Source: Loktanella sp. | GTDB lineage: Bacteria > Pseudomonadota > Alphaproteobacteria > Rhodobacterales > Rhodobacteraceae | NCBI GenBank assembly: GCA_017390475.1 | Contig: JAFPBO010000048.1 | Coordinates: 1-64,000, forward strand | Length of the DNA stretch: 64,000 nt | Direction of reading: 5' to 3' | Part shown: in pieces, positions 55,146-64,000 of the stretch | How the letters are laid out: the number at the start of each line of letters is the position of its first letter | Numbering within the stretch: the stretch's first letter is position 1 | The notes under the pieces: generated by a model | Databases searched by the model: none | What the model was told of the DNA's origin: nothing | What the model saw: the letters and a program-made list of their open reading frames with translations, nothing else | Made by a program: the position numbers and the translations under genes

Positions 55146-55409
55146 ATGACCCAGCCTGATTTGTCGCCCGCCGAAGAGCAGGCCACCACACCTGATGCGC
55201 TTGATCTTGACAGCCTGACATTGATCGGTCTGTTTTCGACAAACGAAGGTCCTGCCGCCCTGATCCGCGCCGCGAATGGGCAGGTCGCCCGGATCGTGCC
55301 GGGAATGCGCACCTTGGGCGTCACAGTTACCGCCATCGGCGACACGCAGGTACTGCTGACCGGGGCCGACGGGGTGACCTCTGCGGTGTATATGCCAAGG
55401 CTTGACTGA
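55146..55409 (+). CDS. Small protein of unknown function (PilP/GspC-like)
   Basis: 87 residues. The segment LIGLFSTNEGPAALIRAANG followed by VARIVPGMRTLGVTVTAIGDTQVLL resembles the periplasmic beta domain of PilP/GspC (homology-region) proteins, but there is no transmembrane or signal segment. The ATG at 55146 was chosen because the upstream part is unlike coding sequence. Nearby genes do not help. Confidence 0.55.
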   Translation: MTQPDLSPAEEQATTPDALDLDSLTLIGLFSTNEGPAALIRAANGQVARIVPGMRTLGVTVTAIGDTQVLLTGADGVTSAVYMPRLD

Positions 55410-55450
55410 TCCCTCTTGACGCCGGGCCGCGTTCGTCAGACACCCCCGCC

Positions 55451-56095
55451 ATGACAAAGATTGCATTGATCACAGGCGCATCGCGCGGCCTTGGCGCAGC
55501 CCTCGCCCGCGCCCTTGCCCCCACCCATCATATCATCGCCGTGGCCAAGACCGTGGGCGCGCTGGAAGAGCTTGATGACGCGATTCAGACCGCCGGTGGC
55601 GCGGCAACGCTGGCACCGATGGATATCACCGTCGATGCCGCCATGCAGCAATTGTGCCGCGGGGTTTTTGACCGCTGGGGAAAGCTTGATCTTTGGCTGC
55701 ATCCTGCGATCCACGCCGCACCTTTGGCCCCTGCCGGCCATATCGGGCCGAAGGACCTGACTAAATCCATCGCAATCAATATCGAGGCGACAGCCCGCCT
55801 GATCGCCTATGTCAGCCCGCTGCTGGGCCATGACGGGCGTGCGGTGTTCTTTGACGATCCTCGCGCAGGGCAACAGTTTTTCGGCGCTTACGGCGCGACC
55901 AAGGCGGCACAGATCGCACTGGCCAGGTCCTGGCAGGCCGAAAGCGCAAGAACCGGCCCGCTGGTGCAGATCGTGACACCAAAACCGATGCCCACCGCCA
56001 CCCGCGCAAGGTTTTACCCAGGCGAGGATCGCAGCAAGCTGGCCGACCCGATGGCAGAGGCCACGCGGCTGTTGCCCGGAATTCTGGCAGGCTGA
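55451..56095 (+). CDS. Short-chain dehydrogenase/reductase
   Basis: A 214-residue SDR. Rossmann motif [11 protein letters not shown] near the start; the active-site tyrosine/lysine appears as YGATKAA rather than YxxxK with a typical preceding serine block ([22 protein letters not shown]). It matches oxidoreductases of the YciK type by layout. Substrate unknown. Confidence 0.88.
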   Translation: MTKIALITGASRGLGAALARALAPTHHIIAVAKTVGALEELDDAIQTAGGAATLAPMDITVDAAMQQLCRGVFDRWGKLDLWLHPAIHAAPLAPAGHIGPKDLTKSIAINIEATARLIAYVSPLLGHDGRAVFFDDPRAGQQFFGAYGATKAAQIALARSWQAESARTGPLVQIVTPKPMPTATRARFYPGEDRSKLADPMAEATRLLPGILAG

Positions 56096-56222
56096 CCGGC
56101 CTGCCCGACCCCGGTCTGGGGTCTTTGGGTCACAAAGCACAAAAGCACGGCTTGCGACGGGCACTGCGGCTTGCCGCCTTGCCCCCGCTCGCCTAGGTAT
56201 TGGCCAACAAAAGGGGCGACAT

Positions 56223-57008
56223 ATGCGTATTCTGATCACCAATGACGACGGCATCAATGCACCGGGACTGGCCGTGCTGACAAAGATCGCGCAACAGATC
56301 GCTGGTCCTGCGGGCGAAGTCTGGACCGTGGCCCCCGCCTTTGAACAATCCGGCGTCGGCCACTGCATCAGCTATACCCACCCCACGATGATCGCCGAAC
56401 TTGCCCCCCGCCGCTTTGCCGCAGAAGGGTCGCCTGCGGATTGCGTGATTGCCGGGCTTTACGATGTGATGGTGGATGCGCGCCCTGATCTGGTGTTGTC
56501 CGGTGTGAACCGGGGCAATAACGCAGCTGAGAATACCCTGTATTCCGGCACGATCGGCGGCGCGATGGAGGCAGCCCTGCAAGGCCTGCCCGCCATCGCC
56601 CTGTCGCAATATTTCGGCCCCGGCAATGCACAACTGGACGATCCGTTCGAGGCTGCGGCCCGTCATGGCGCGGATATTGTGCGTAAACTGCTGAACAGCG
56701 CGCTTTGGGATGATGCTGATTACCGCTTGTTCTACAACGTCAATTTTCCCCCGGTTGCGGCGGATGATGTCAAAGGCAGCCGCGCCGCGCCGCAAGGGTT
56801 TCGCCGTGGTACCCATTTTTCTGCCGAGGCGCAGACCTCCCCCAGCGGGCGGCGGTTTTTGTGGATGCGCGGCGGCGCGCAGGATGTAGCCACGGCACCC
56901 GGATCAGATGCGGCGATTAATCTGGATGGCTATATCTCGGTCACGCCGATGCGGGCTGATCTGACCGACCTTGCGATGCTTGACCCCCTGCAAGAGGCTT
57001 TGAAGTGA
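56223..57008 (+). CDS. surE: 5'/3'-nucleotidase SurE
   Basis: A 261-residue metal-dependent phosphatase. Starts [10 protein letters not shown] with the metal-binding D8-D9; other signatures are [31 protein letters not shown] and [26 protein letters not shown]. It removes phosphate from nucleoside monophosphates during stress. Its stop overlaps the GTG start of pcm. Confidence 0.96.
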   Translation: MRILITNDDGINAPGLAVLTKIAQQIAGPAGEVWTVAPAFEQSGVGHCISYTHPTMIAELAPRRFAAEGSPADCVIAGLYDVMVDARPDLVLSGVNRGNNAAENTLYSGTIGGAMEAALQGLPAIALSQYFGPGNAQLDDPFEAAARHGADIVRKLLNSALWDDADYRLFYNVNFPPVAADDVKGSRAAPQGFRRGTHFSAEAQTSPSGRRFLWMRGGAQDVATAPGSDAAINLDGYISVTPMRADLTDLAMLDPLQEALK

Positions 57009-57646
57009 CGTTTGACGCGGACACCAAGATGCAATTCCTCTATACCCTGCGCAGCAAGGGCGTGACCGACGCCCGCGTCTTGACCGCCATGGAACAGGTT
57101 GACCGCGCCGATTTTGTGCGCGGTATCTTTGCCGAACGCGCCTATGAAGACATGCCATTGCCTATCGCCTGCGGCCAGACCATCTCGCAACCTTCTGTCG
57201 TCGGACTGATGACGCAGGCCTTGCAGATCAACCCCCGCGACAAGGTGTTAGAGATCGGTACCGGGTCCGGCTATCAGGCCGCGATCCTTAGCAAGCTGGC
57301 CCGCCGCGTTTATACCATCGACCGCTACCGGCGGCTGGTCGAGGGTGCCCGCGCGGTCTTTGCCAAGCAGCAAATTGCCAATATCACCACCTTCACGGCA
57401 GATGGTAGTTTTGGTCTGGCCGATCAGGCGCCGTTTGACCGGATCCTGCTGACCGCCGCAGCCGAAGACCCGCCAGGGCCTTTGCTAGCGCAGCTGCGCA
57501 TTGGCGGGATCATGGTGCTGCCGGTCGGGCAATCAGATGCCGTGCAAAGCCTGATCCGCGTCACAAGGCTTGACACTGGCTATGAATATGACGAATTGCG
57601 GGCTGTCAGGTTTGTGCCCTTGCTTGAAGGGCTCGGACAAGAGTAA
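57005..57646 (+). CDS. pcm: Protein-L-isoaspartate O-methyltransferase
   Basis: A 213-residue repair methyltransferase. SAM motif [19 protein letters not shown], and the substrate-binding [21 protein letters not shown] are present. GTG start at 57005, 4-base overlap with surE. The set surE-pcm-nlpD is the order known from E. coli. Confidence 0.95.
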   Translation: MTFDADTKMQFLYTLRSKGVTDARVLTAMEQVDRADFVRGIFAERAYEDMPLPIACGQTISQPSVVGLMTQALQINPRDKVLEIGTGSGYQAAILSKLARRVYTIDRYRRLVEGARAVFAKQQIANITTFTADGSFGLADQAPFDRILLTAAAEDPPGPLLAQLRIGGIMVLPVGQSDAVQSLIRVTRLDTGYEYDELRAVRFVPLLEGLGQE

Positions 57647-57708
57647 ACTCTCACAAAATATGGTATCGCCGCAGCAATCAGGGGCGACCCGGCACAAGGA
57701 GCGGTAGG

Positions 57709-58914
57709 ATGACCCAAGGGCATAGCTACATCAGAACAATTCTGCTGACCGGCGTGGCAGCGACCGCATTGGCCGCTTGTCAGGGGATGGATGCGGATCT
57801 GCGCGACCTTGGCAATGGGTTCAGCACGGCCGGTGCCGTGCAGCAGGTGTCTGACCGGCCGCGCCCGGATGAACGCGGGGTGATATCCTATCCGACCTAT
57901 CAGGTTGTGGTCGCGCAGCGTGACGATACGATCCGCAGCATTGCCGCGCGGCTTGGGCTCGATGCCAATGAACTGGCGCTGTACAATGGGGTGGAGGTCG
58001 ACGCGATCCTGCGCCGTGACGAAATCGTGGCGCTTCCAGGGCGTGTGGCGGAACCTGCCGCCGGCACAGGATTGGGAGCGCAAGGCGCGTTGCAGCCGTT
58101 TGATGTGGCCGCTGTCGCGACCTCGGCGCTGGACCGGGCAGATGCGGCTGGTGGGCCGATCACAGCCACACCGCTGGCCCCAGCAAATGGCGCCGCGGCC
58201 CCTGCCCCCGCGCCCGCCGCCGCCCCAGCGGGTGCAGAGCCCATCCGCCATCAGGTCGCACGTGGAGAAACCGCCTTTTCTATCGCACGGCTTTATGATG
58301 TGCCGGTTACTGCGATTGCGGAATGGAACGGGCTGAATTCCGAATTCTCGATCCGTGAAGGGCAGTATCTGCTGATCCCGCGCGGCAATGCTGCAGCGCC
58401 TGTGCGCACTGCTCAGCCTGCCGTAACGGCACCCGGTGCCGGATCGCCGACACCGACGCCCCCCAGCGCCTCTACCCCGCTGCCTGACGCGACGACGACG
58501 GCACCGGTGGCAACACCGCAGGCCCCGGACTTGGGCACGACGACACCGGCACCGGCAGCCAGCTCCAGCCGTCTGGCTGCACCGGTGCAGGGCAGTATCA
58601 TCCGCGCCTATGCCGCAGGCAGCAATGAAGGTGTCGATTTCGGCGTGCCCGCCGGTACCGATGTGCGCGCCGCAGATGCCGGGACGGTGGCAGCGGTCAC
58701 TACCGATACATCTGGCGGGTCCATCGTCGTGATCCGGCATGCCGACGGGCTGCTGACGGTCTATACGCAGATGGACAATCTGACTGTGCAGAAGGACAGC
58801 AGCGTCACACGCGGTCAGACGATCGGCAAAGTGCGTGCTGGCAACCCGAGCTTTCTGCATTTCGAAGTCCGGCGCGGATTGCAAAGCGTTGATCCGGCGG
58901 ACTACCTGCCCTAG
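57709..58914 (+). CDS. nlpD: NlpD-like lipoprotein with two LysM and a degenerate M23 (LytM) domain
   Basis: A 401-residue outer-envelope lipoprotein. Lipobox LAAC at about residue 24 after TGVAATALA. LysM 1 (about 64-110, YQVVVAQRDDTIRSIAARLG) and LysM 2 (about 180-228, HQVARGETAFSIARLYDVP) bind peptidoglycan; a long Pro/Ala/Thr linker follows. The C-terminal LytM domain keeps one histidine (FLHFEVR) but has NEGVDFG in place of HxGxD and YTQMD in place of YxH, so it is probably catalytically dead, as in NlpD and EnvC, which activate cell-wall amidases at division. Confidence 0.9.
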   Translation: MTQGHSYIRTILLTGVAATALAACQGMDADLRDLGNGFSTAGAVQQVSDRPRPDERGVISYPTYQVVVAQRDDTIRSIAARLGLDANELALYNGVEVDAILRRDEIVALPGRVAEPAAGTGLGAQGALQPFDVAAVATSALDRADAAGGPITATPLAPANGAAAPAPAPAAAPAGAEPIRHQVARGETAFSIARLYDVPVTAIAEWNGLNSEFSIREGQYLLIPRGNAAAPVRTAQPAVTAPGAGSPTPTPPSASTPLPDATTTAPVATPQAPDLGTTTPAPAASSSRLAAPVQGSIIRAYAAGSNEGVDFGVPAGTDVRAADAGTVAAVTTDTSGGSIVVIRHADGLLTVYTQMDNLTVQKDSSVTRGQTIGKVRAGNPSFLHFEVRRGLQSVDPADYLP

Positions 58915-58919
58915 GGCAG
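58906..58919. repeat. Perfect palindrome at the nlpD stop
   Basis: CTGCCCTAGGGCAG is a 14-base perfect palindrome containing the nlpD stop codon, between convergent genes. It lacks a T-run and a loop, so it is not a classic terminator. Confidence 0.35.
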
Positions 58920-58941
58920 ATCAGGTGGATCGCTGTCCATC

Positions 58942-59784
58942 TTAGGGCAGTTTCACGCCCTGCCGCCCGGCCAGATCAGTGAAATATTGCCAGGCGACAC
59001 GTCCCGACCGGCTGCCGCGTGTGGCCTGCCATTCAATCGCCTCTGCCCGCAGCGTGGCGTCGTCGATGTCCACACCGTAGGCGTCACCATAGCCCCGGAT
59101 CATTGCCAGATACTCGTCCTGATCGCAGGGATGAAAGCCCAGCCAAAGCCCGAACCGATCCGACAATGACACTTTCTCTTCTACCGCCTCTGAAGGGGAA
59201 ATCGCGGTAGAGCGTTCATTCTCGATCATATCGCGCGGCATCAGGTGGCGTCGGTTGGACGTGGCATAGAGCACGACATTATCTGGCCGCCCCTCGATCC
59301 CGCCATCGAGCACCGCTTTGAGCGATTTGTAATGCGCATCATCATGGCCAAAGGACAGATCGTCGCAAAACAGGATGAACCGCGCATCAGCGCCACGCAG
59401 CAGATTGAGGCAGCGGCTGATGCTGGGCAGGTCCTCTCGCTGTACCTCGACCAGTTTCAAATCCGGATGTTCCGCCTGCAAAGCGCCATGGACCGCCTTG
59501 ACGAGGCTGGATTTTCCCATGCCACGCGCGCCCCATAGCAGGGCGTTGTTCGCGGGCAACCCTGCCGCAAACCGGGCTGTATTTTCCATTAAGGTATCAC
59601 GCGACCGGTTCACACCGACCAGCAAGGACACATCAATCCGGTTTATCCGCATCACCGGTTCCAACCGGTCGGGCGCTGTGTGCCAGACGAATGCGGCGGC
59701 GGCGTTGAAATCGGGTACTGTGCCGGGTGCGGGATGCATCCTTTCCAAAGCCTCGGCGATCCGCTTCAACACCTCATCGGTCAT
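58942..59784 (-). CDS. DUF815 AAA-type ATP-binding protein
   Basis: A 280-residue predicted ATPase of the DUF815 family. Walker [18 protein letters not shown] (about 82-98), Walker [13 protein letters not shown], and [20 protein letters not shown] in the sensor region. Function unknown. It overlaps the tatC stop by 4 bases and ends convergent to nlpD. Confidence 0.9.
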   Translation of the reverse strand: MTDEVLKRIAEALERMHPAPGTVPDFNAAAAFVWHTAPDRLEPVMRINRIDVSLLVGVNRSRDTLMENTARFAAGLPANNALLWGARGMGKSSLVKAVHGALQAEHPDLKLVEVQREDLPSISRCLNLLRGADARFILFCDDLSFGHDDAHYKSLKAVLDGGIEGRPDNVVLYATSNRRHLMPRDMIENERSTAISPSEAVEEKVSLSDRFGLWLGFHPCDQDEYLAMIRGYGDAYGVDIDDATLRAEAIEWQATRGSRSGRVAWQYFTDLAGRQGVKLP

Positions 59785-60650
59785 GCTTTCGGCTCGCCGT
59801 CATCCATGGCACCATCACCGTGCAGATCGTCATCCCACAATCCTTCAGCACGCAGCTTGGCTTCGCGTTTGCGTTCAACACGTGCGACCAGTTGAATAGA
59901 GATTTCGTAAAGGCCGTAAACCACAACAAACAAGATCACTTGCGAAATCACATCGGGCGGTGTCGCCAGCGCCGCAACAATAAGGATACCGACCACCGCA
60001 TATTTGCGGGTGCCACGCAGACCACGCGCCGAGACCAGACCAGCCTTGCCCATCAGCGTCAGCAGGACCGGCAGCTGGAAACACAAACCGAAAGCCACGA
60101 TGAATTTGATCGTCAGGCTAAGATAGGCCTTGGCCGAACCCTGAAACAGAATACCGGCCGCCTGCGTGCTGCCCTCTGTTCCTGTGATCAGCGTGCCGGG
60201 CTGCTGAAAGCCAAGGAAGAACCCAAATGCCAGCGGCGTGATGACGTAATAGGCAAAAGCCGCACCCAGGAAAAACATGAATGGCGATGCAACAAGGAAC
60301 GGCAGAAACGCACCCTGTTCGCTTTTATACAGGCCCGGCGCCACAAAACGCCACAACTGATAAGAAATGATCGGGAACCCCAACACCAGACCGCCCAGTA
60401 AAGAGATCGAGATCGCGACAAAGAAACCTTCCTCCAATGCGATGAATTGCAGGTCGCAGGATTGGTTGCGCGCGGCCAGGGCATCACACAAGGGCAAGGT
60501 CAGAAAGTTGAACAGCGGGTTCCAGACAAAAAAGCAGATCACCATGCCGACGATAAACGCCAGCACCGACCAGATCAGCCGCGTCCGCAGCTCTGCAAGA
60601 TGTTCGATCAACGGGGCAGAGCTGTCGTCAATCTCATCACTGCTAGTCAT
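59781..60650 (-). CDS. tatC: Sec-independent protein translocase TatC
   Basis: A 289-residue membrane protein with six transmembrane helices; the conserved [12 protein letters not shown] start and [23 protein letters not shown] are present. TatC recognises the twin-arginine signal of folded exported proteins. Its start overlaps the tatB stop (ATGA). The C-terminal tail is charged and Asp-rich. Confidence 0.96.
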   Translation of the reverse strand: MTSSDEIDDSSAPLIEHLAELRTRLIWSVLAFIVGMVICFFVWNPLFNFLTLPLCDALAARNQSCDLQFIALEEGFFVAISISLLGGLVLGFPIISYQLWRFVAPGLYKSEQGAFLPFLVASPFMFFLGAAFAYYVITPLAFGFFLGFQQPGTLITGTEGSTQAAGILFQGSAKAYLSLTIKFIVAFGLCFQLPVLLTLMGKAGLVSARGLRGTRKYAVVGILIVAALATPPDVISQVILFVVVYGLYEISIQLVARVERKREAKLRAEGLWDDDLHGDGAMDDGEPKA

Positions 60651-61228
60651 GCGTTATCCTCTGACTTGGCGGGTGCCGCTTTGCGGGTGGCCGGTTTGCG
60701 CGGAGCGGCAGGTTTGGCTGCAGCGGTCGCTTTGGGCTTGGCGGCAGCGGCTGCCGGTTTCGGCTTGGTCGATGCGGCAGCGGTTTTTGTCGCATCCGTT
60801 TTGGCAGCTGCGGCAGGCTTTGCACCCGCTTCCGGCTTGGCGGGCACTTTGGCGCGGGCGGCGGTTTCATGCGGGTCACTGGCCAGAGGATCAGTTCGAT
60901 TGTGACCGGCAGCTTTGGCCATCGCCTCTTCACGACTGCCGGGCATCGCGTCGCCACTCGGTGCCTTGGAAAAGCCGGTTGCGTTCTTCAGCGCATCGGT
61001 CCCGAATTTCTTGGGGTCAGAGGCGGCACGGATCGTGTTGGACAGGTCCTTGATCCCCGATTCGTCTGCCGCCGCTTCCATTGCGCGGGAAAATTCACGC
61101 GCCATACTGCGGGCTTTGCCGGTGAACTGGCCCAGGGTGCGGAACATGCCGGGCAAATCCTTTGGCCCGATCACGATCAGGGCCACGATGCCGATCAGCA
61201 CCATTTCGCTCATGCCGAGACCAAACAT
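60647..61228 (-). CDS. tatB: Sec-independent protein translocase TatB
   Basis: 193 residues. N-terminal helix [20 protein letters not shown], then the [20 protein letters not shown] amphipathic helix; these are the TatB hallmarks. The C-terminal half is a Lys/Ala/Pro-rich low-complexity tail (histone H1-like), common in alphaproteobacterial TatB. An AAGGGA site precedes the ATG. Part of tatA-tatB-tatC. Confidence 0.95.
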   Translation of the reverse strand: MFGLGMSEMVLIGIVALIVIGPKDLPGMFRTLGQFTGKARSMAREFSRAMEAAADESGIKDLSNTIRAASDPKKFGTDALKNATGFSKAPSGDAMPGSREEAMAKAAGHNRTDPLASDPHETAARAKVPAKPEAGAKPAAAAKTDATKTAAASTKPKPAAAAAKPKATAAAKPAAPRKPATRKAAPAKSEDNA

Positions 61229-61254
61229 GGCTGGCTATCCCTTCAGGATGAAAT

Positions 61255-61473
61255 TCAGACTTTGTCTTTGGTTTTTTCGTCTGCCGGGGTCACATCGCGC
61301 GGCTCTGCGAGGCTGTCGTCCAGCTCTTTTTTGCTGTCATCGACGCCGCGTTTGAAAGCCGTGATACCTTTGCCGACTTCGCCCATCAGGCTGGAAATCT
61401 TGCCGCGCCCAAACAGGACCAGCACGACAATCGCGATCAAAAGAAGGCCGGGTAGGCCGATATTATTGAGCAT
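61255..61473 (-). CDS. tatA: Sec-independent protein translocase TatA
   Basis: 72 residues: short transmembrane helix (GLPGLLLIAIVVLVLFG), hinge, then the amphipathic helix SSLMGEVGKGITAFKRG, ending in an acidic/basic tail. It forms the size-variable pore of the Tat system. The ATG at 61473 with a GAGGAG site is clear; the longer frame is not needed. Confidence 0.95.
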   Translation of the reverse strand: MLNNIGLPGLLLIAIVVLVLFGRGKISSLMGEVGKGITAFKRGVDDSKKELDDSLAEPRDVTPADEKTKDKV

Positions 61474-61669
61474 GTCTCTCTCCTCTGGCGGGGTCCGCCT
61501 CGTGTCATCAATAGATCTCAGATAGGCCGCTTTTTCCGGCAAGGAAAGCAGCAATTCACAATTTTGCGTGACGCAAACCCCTTTTTTGCAAAGGGAATGC
61601 GTGTTTTGTGACAAAGAACTGTCAGTTGTCAGAAAAATGGCATAAAACCGGTATCAAAAGGGAATCCTG

Positions 61670-62338
61670 ATGCGCCGCGCCGACAGATTGATGCAATTGG
61701 TCCAGATCCTGCGCGACGGCACGCTGCACCGCGCGCAGGATCTTGCGCAGGCGGTAGACGTGTCACTGCGCACGATCTACCGCGATATGGAAACACTCGC
61801 CGCCTCTGGCGTGCCGATTTCCGGTGAACGCGGCATCGGCTATCGCGTGACAGCGGCGATCACCCTGCCGCCGCTGAACCTGACCCTGACAGAGGTCGAG
61901 GCGCTGCATCTGGGCCTGTCTGCAGTCGGCGCCGCCGATGATGCGGAACTGGCGCAGGCCGCCAGACAGCTATTGGCGAAACTCGATGCGGTCATGCCGG
62001 AAAACCCCAGTGCTGCCCCCGCAAAATATGGTTTCGCGGTCTACCCCTTTGCCGAAGCGGCGCGCGGCTTTCAGCATCTGCCTAGAATGCGGCAGGCGGT
62101 GCGCGCGCGTCAGAAACTGGAACTGACCCTGCAAGGCGAGGCACGGACCGTCAGACCGCTGGAGCTGGATTACTGGGGGCGGCTTTGGACCTGTGTGGTC
62201 TGGTGCGAAAAGCGCCGTGATTTCGATGTGATCCGCGTTGATCAGATCACCGCGCTGCGGGTTCTGCCCAGCCTGTTCGTGGGCGAGGCAGGCAAGACCC
62301 TGACAGATTACCGTCAGCGTCGCGGTGAAACGTCCTAA
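61670..62338 (+). CDS. YafY-type HTH/WYL-domain regulator
   Basis: 222 residues. N-terminal helix-turn-helix (RADRLMQLVQILRDGTLHRAQDLAQAVDVSLRTIYRDMETLAASG) with the YafY/HTH-11 pattern; the rest is a WYL-like ligand-binding region (EVEALHLGLSAVG and the later ELDYWGRLWTCVVWCEKRRDF). It may respond to nucleotide or small-molecule ligands. Divergent from tatA; ends overlapping the TSUP gene by 3 bases. Confidence 0.88.
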   Translation: MRRADRLMQLVQILRDGTLHRAQDLAQAVDVSLRTIYRDMETLAASGVPISGERGIGYRVTAAITLPPLNLTLTEVEALHLGLSAVGAADDAELAQAARQLLAKLDAVMPENPSAAPAKYGFAVYPFAEAARGFQHLPRMRQAVRARQKLELTLQGEARTVRPLELDYWGRLWTCVVWCEKRRDFDVIRVDQITALRVLPSLFVGEAGKTLTDYRQRRGETS

Positions 62339-63153
62339 TACCCAAGCGCCTTGCGCAGCATGTTCAACGCGACAAGAGTCAGAAAGGCACCAAAGAACCG
62401 CTTCAATGGCTTGGGGTCCATCCAATGCGCCAACCTTGCTCCAAATGGTGCGGTGATCAGCGTCATCGCGATGACCAGAACAAAAGCAGCGATATTGATC
62501 GCGCCAATGGTGAACGGGGGAGCGACCTCCATCTCGACGAACAGAAAAGCAACCGCCGATGGCAATGCAATGATCACGCCAAAACCCGCCGCCGTTGCCA
62601 CGGCCCGGTGGATTGGCACGCCGAACAAGGTCATCGTCGGCACCCCGAACGACCCGCCGCCAATCCCCATCAGCACCGACAGAAAGCCGATGATCGGCGA
62701 CAACGTCGCGCGCACAATCCCGCCCGGCATCACCGCACCCAGCCGCCATTCGCTTTTGCCAAAGATCATATAAAGCGCGACCAGCGCCGCCATAATGCCA
62801 AAGATTGCCTGCAAAGTATCCGACCGCAACGAAGCGACAACCAACACCCCGATCAGGGCACCGAGGGCAATACCGGGTGCCCATGTCTTGAGAACATCCC
62901 ATTCCACAGCGCCTTTGCGGTGATGCGCCAGCACCGACCGGGCCGAGGTGACGATGATCGTTGCCAGCGATGTCGCCAGACACATCTGCATCAATTGCGG
63001 GCTGTCATAGCCCAGCCCCGAAAACGCATAGAAAAACGCAGGCACCAGTACGATTCCGCCGCCAACGCCCAAAAGCCCGGCCAGAACACCGGCAAAGGCC
63101 CCGATTACCAGCAGAAATATGGTCATCTGGACCAGTAGCATCGTCTCTGACAT
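62335..63153 (-). CDS. TSUP (TauE/SafE) family permease
   Basis: A 272-residue membrane protein of about eight helices. GAFAGVLAGLLGVGGGIVLVP and the second-half FLSVLMGIGGGSFGVPTM are the paired glycine-rich motifs of the sulfite/sulfonate exporter family. Substrate could be sulfite, taurine-derived sulfonate or another organic anion. The ATG at 63153 has a GGGGAG site 7 bases upstream. Confidence 0.9.
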   Translation of the reverse strand: MSETMLLVQMTIFLLVIGAFAGVLAGLLGVGGGIVLVPAFFYAFSGLGYDSPQLMQMCLATSLATIIVTSARSVLAHHRKGAVEWDVLKTWAPGIALGALIGVLVVASLRSDTLQAIFGIMAALVALYMIFGKSEWRLGAVMPGGIVRATLSPIIGFLSVLMGIGGGSFGVPTMTLFGVPIHRAVATAAGFGVIIALPSAVAFLFVEMEVAPPFTIGAINIAAFVLVIAMTLITAPFGARLAHWMDPKPLKRFFGAFLTLVALNMLRKALGY

Positions 63154-63241
63154 CGTCATCTCCCCCCGCCTGATTTGGTTATCGCTACACCCGGGCGCAG
63201 GCAAAGACCAGAGACCTGAACAGCGCCCCGCGACCGGCGGA

Positions 63242-64000
63242 TCAGGCTGCCTTTTCCGTCACATATGCCAGTGCGGCCAGCACGGTATCGGGCCCCGCCC
63301 CGTCCAGATGCGCATTCTCGGACAGATGCCGCCGCCAGGCCTTGGCCCCCGGACGCCCCTGAAACATCCCCAGCATATGGCGGGTGATCTGGCCCAGTCG
63401 GCCACCATGCTGCAGATGGTCCGCGATATAAGGCAGCATCAGATGCACGATATCTTCAGCGCTACTCCCGCGAGGGTTACCATAGATACGAGCATCTGCA
63501 TCAAGCAGAATATCGCAGGGCGTATGATAGGCGGCGCGCCCGATCATCACCCCGTCAAGCCCAAGCTCCAGAAACCTCTGCGCCTGGTCCAGCGAGGTAA
63601 TACCGCCATTCACTGAAAGATGCAGATGCGGAAACAGCGCTTTCATCGCGATGACAAGGTCGTAATCCAACGGCGGAATATCACGGTTTTCCTTTGGGCT
63701 GAGGCCCTGCAGCCACGCCTTGCGGGCATGGATCGAAAACCGGTCCACCCCGGCAGCCGAGACCCGAGCGATGAAATCGGGCAGTACCTCCGTCGGAAAC
63801 TGATCATCGACGCCGATCCGGCATTTGACAGTGACCGGAATATCAACAGCGGCGATCATCGCCGCCACGCAATCGGCGACCAGCGCCGGGTTTTCCATCA
63901 GAACCGCCCCGAAGGACCCCGACTGCACCCGATCCGACGGACAGCCACAATTAAGGTTCACCTCTGCATAGCCCATATCCGCTGCGATCCGCGCCGCCTG
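63242..64000 (-). CDS. dusA: tRNA-dihydrouridine synthase DusA, partial
   Basis: The 5' end lies beyond the window. The visible part has GYAEVNLNCGCPSDRVQSGS with the catalytic cysteine of Dus enzymes and the DusA-typical CGCPSDRVQxGxFGA form, PVTVKCRIGVDD, FSIHARKAWLQGLSPKENR and SLDQAQRFLELGLDGVMIGRAAY. FMN-dependent reduction of uridine in the D loop of tRNA. TIM-barrel plus helical C terminus. Confidence 0.93.
   Translation of the reverse strand, partial: QAARIAADMGYAEVNLNCGCPSDRVQSGSFGAVLMENPALVADCVAAMIAAVDIPVTVKCRIGVDDQFPTEVLPDFIARVSAAGVDRFSIHARKAWLQGLSPKENRDIPPLDYDLVIAMKALFPHLHLSVNGGITSLDQAQRFLELGLDGVMIGRAAYHTPCDILLDADARIYGNPRGSSAEDIVHLMLPYIADHLQHGGRLGQITRHMLGMFQGRPGAKAWRRHLSENAHLDGAGPDTVLAALAYVTEKAA

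Noticed and set aside
54000-55466. A 488-codon minus-strand frame opposite purF
   Set aside because: Antisense of purF and the following small gene; no recognisable protein features and no ribosome binding site.

Overview
The window looks like chromosome of a Rhodobacterales (Roseobacter-clade) alphaproteobacterium. This rests on family knowledge and gene order, not on a search: a siroheme synthase–DUF2849–CysI–CysH–DUF934–Fpr sulfur assimilation operon, a form II CoxL (CO-dehydrogenase-like) cluster, a TAXI-type fused TRAP transporter, the tatA-tatB-tatC–DUF815 block, and GC-rich codon use in most genes. Most of the sequence is orderly core chromosome; two or three stretches are clearly accessory.

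Layout. 1-1714 is an AT-richer segment abutting the 3' end of a tRNA-Val(CAC), with a leucine-rich-repeat membrane protein and a small DNA-binding-like remnant. 1803-7631 holds core genes: an HU-like protein, Lon, Tgt, a SufT-like protein, an IscA-type carrier and TpiA. 7944-14328 is a transport/catabolic module: TRAP permease, TAXI binding protein and amidase on the minus strand, divergent from an AbrB-family membrane protein, with an FCD-type GntR regulator. Three matching palindromes (ATTGTnGACAAT-like) sit in the divergent promoter region and in front of the regulator gene.

14329-23475 is the most interesting block. A wrecked IS5-family transposase is followed by an AT-rich membrane diguanylate cyclase, then a minus-strand set of a receiver-EAL phosphodiesterase, KaiC, KaiB and a soluble PAS/PAS hybrid histidine kinase. 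kaiC, kaiB and the kinase gene overlap or nearly touch. This reads as a KaiA-less KaiBC clock or timer wired to a phosphorelay with c-di-GMP synthesis and breakdown as likely output. A SCHIC/B12-binding (PpaA/AerR-like) sensor and a cytochrome P450 follow.

25735-34262 contains a secreted protein, a DUF4168 protein, an Lrp regulator, the sulfur assimilation operon with a REP-like pair of palindromes, ferredoxin reductase, an Ala/Glu-repeat membrane protein and infC, which appears to start at ATA. 34359-44367, all minus strand, holds an OmpA-family protein with a long Ala/Glu-rich stalk and the complete cox cluster (coxD, coxE, xdhC, MoCF protein, coxS, coxL, coxM). 44474-58914 is mostly plus strand: glutaryl-CoA dehydrogenase, pyrC-pyrE, dnaB, alr, a PqiA-like protein, radA, cvpA, purF, an SDR, and surE-pcm-nlpD. 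58942-64000 has DUF815, tatC-tatB-tatA, a WYL regulator, a TSUP permease and the 3' part of dusA, cut by the window edge.
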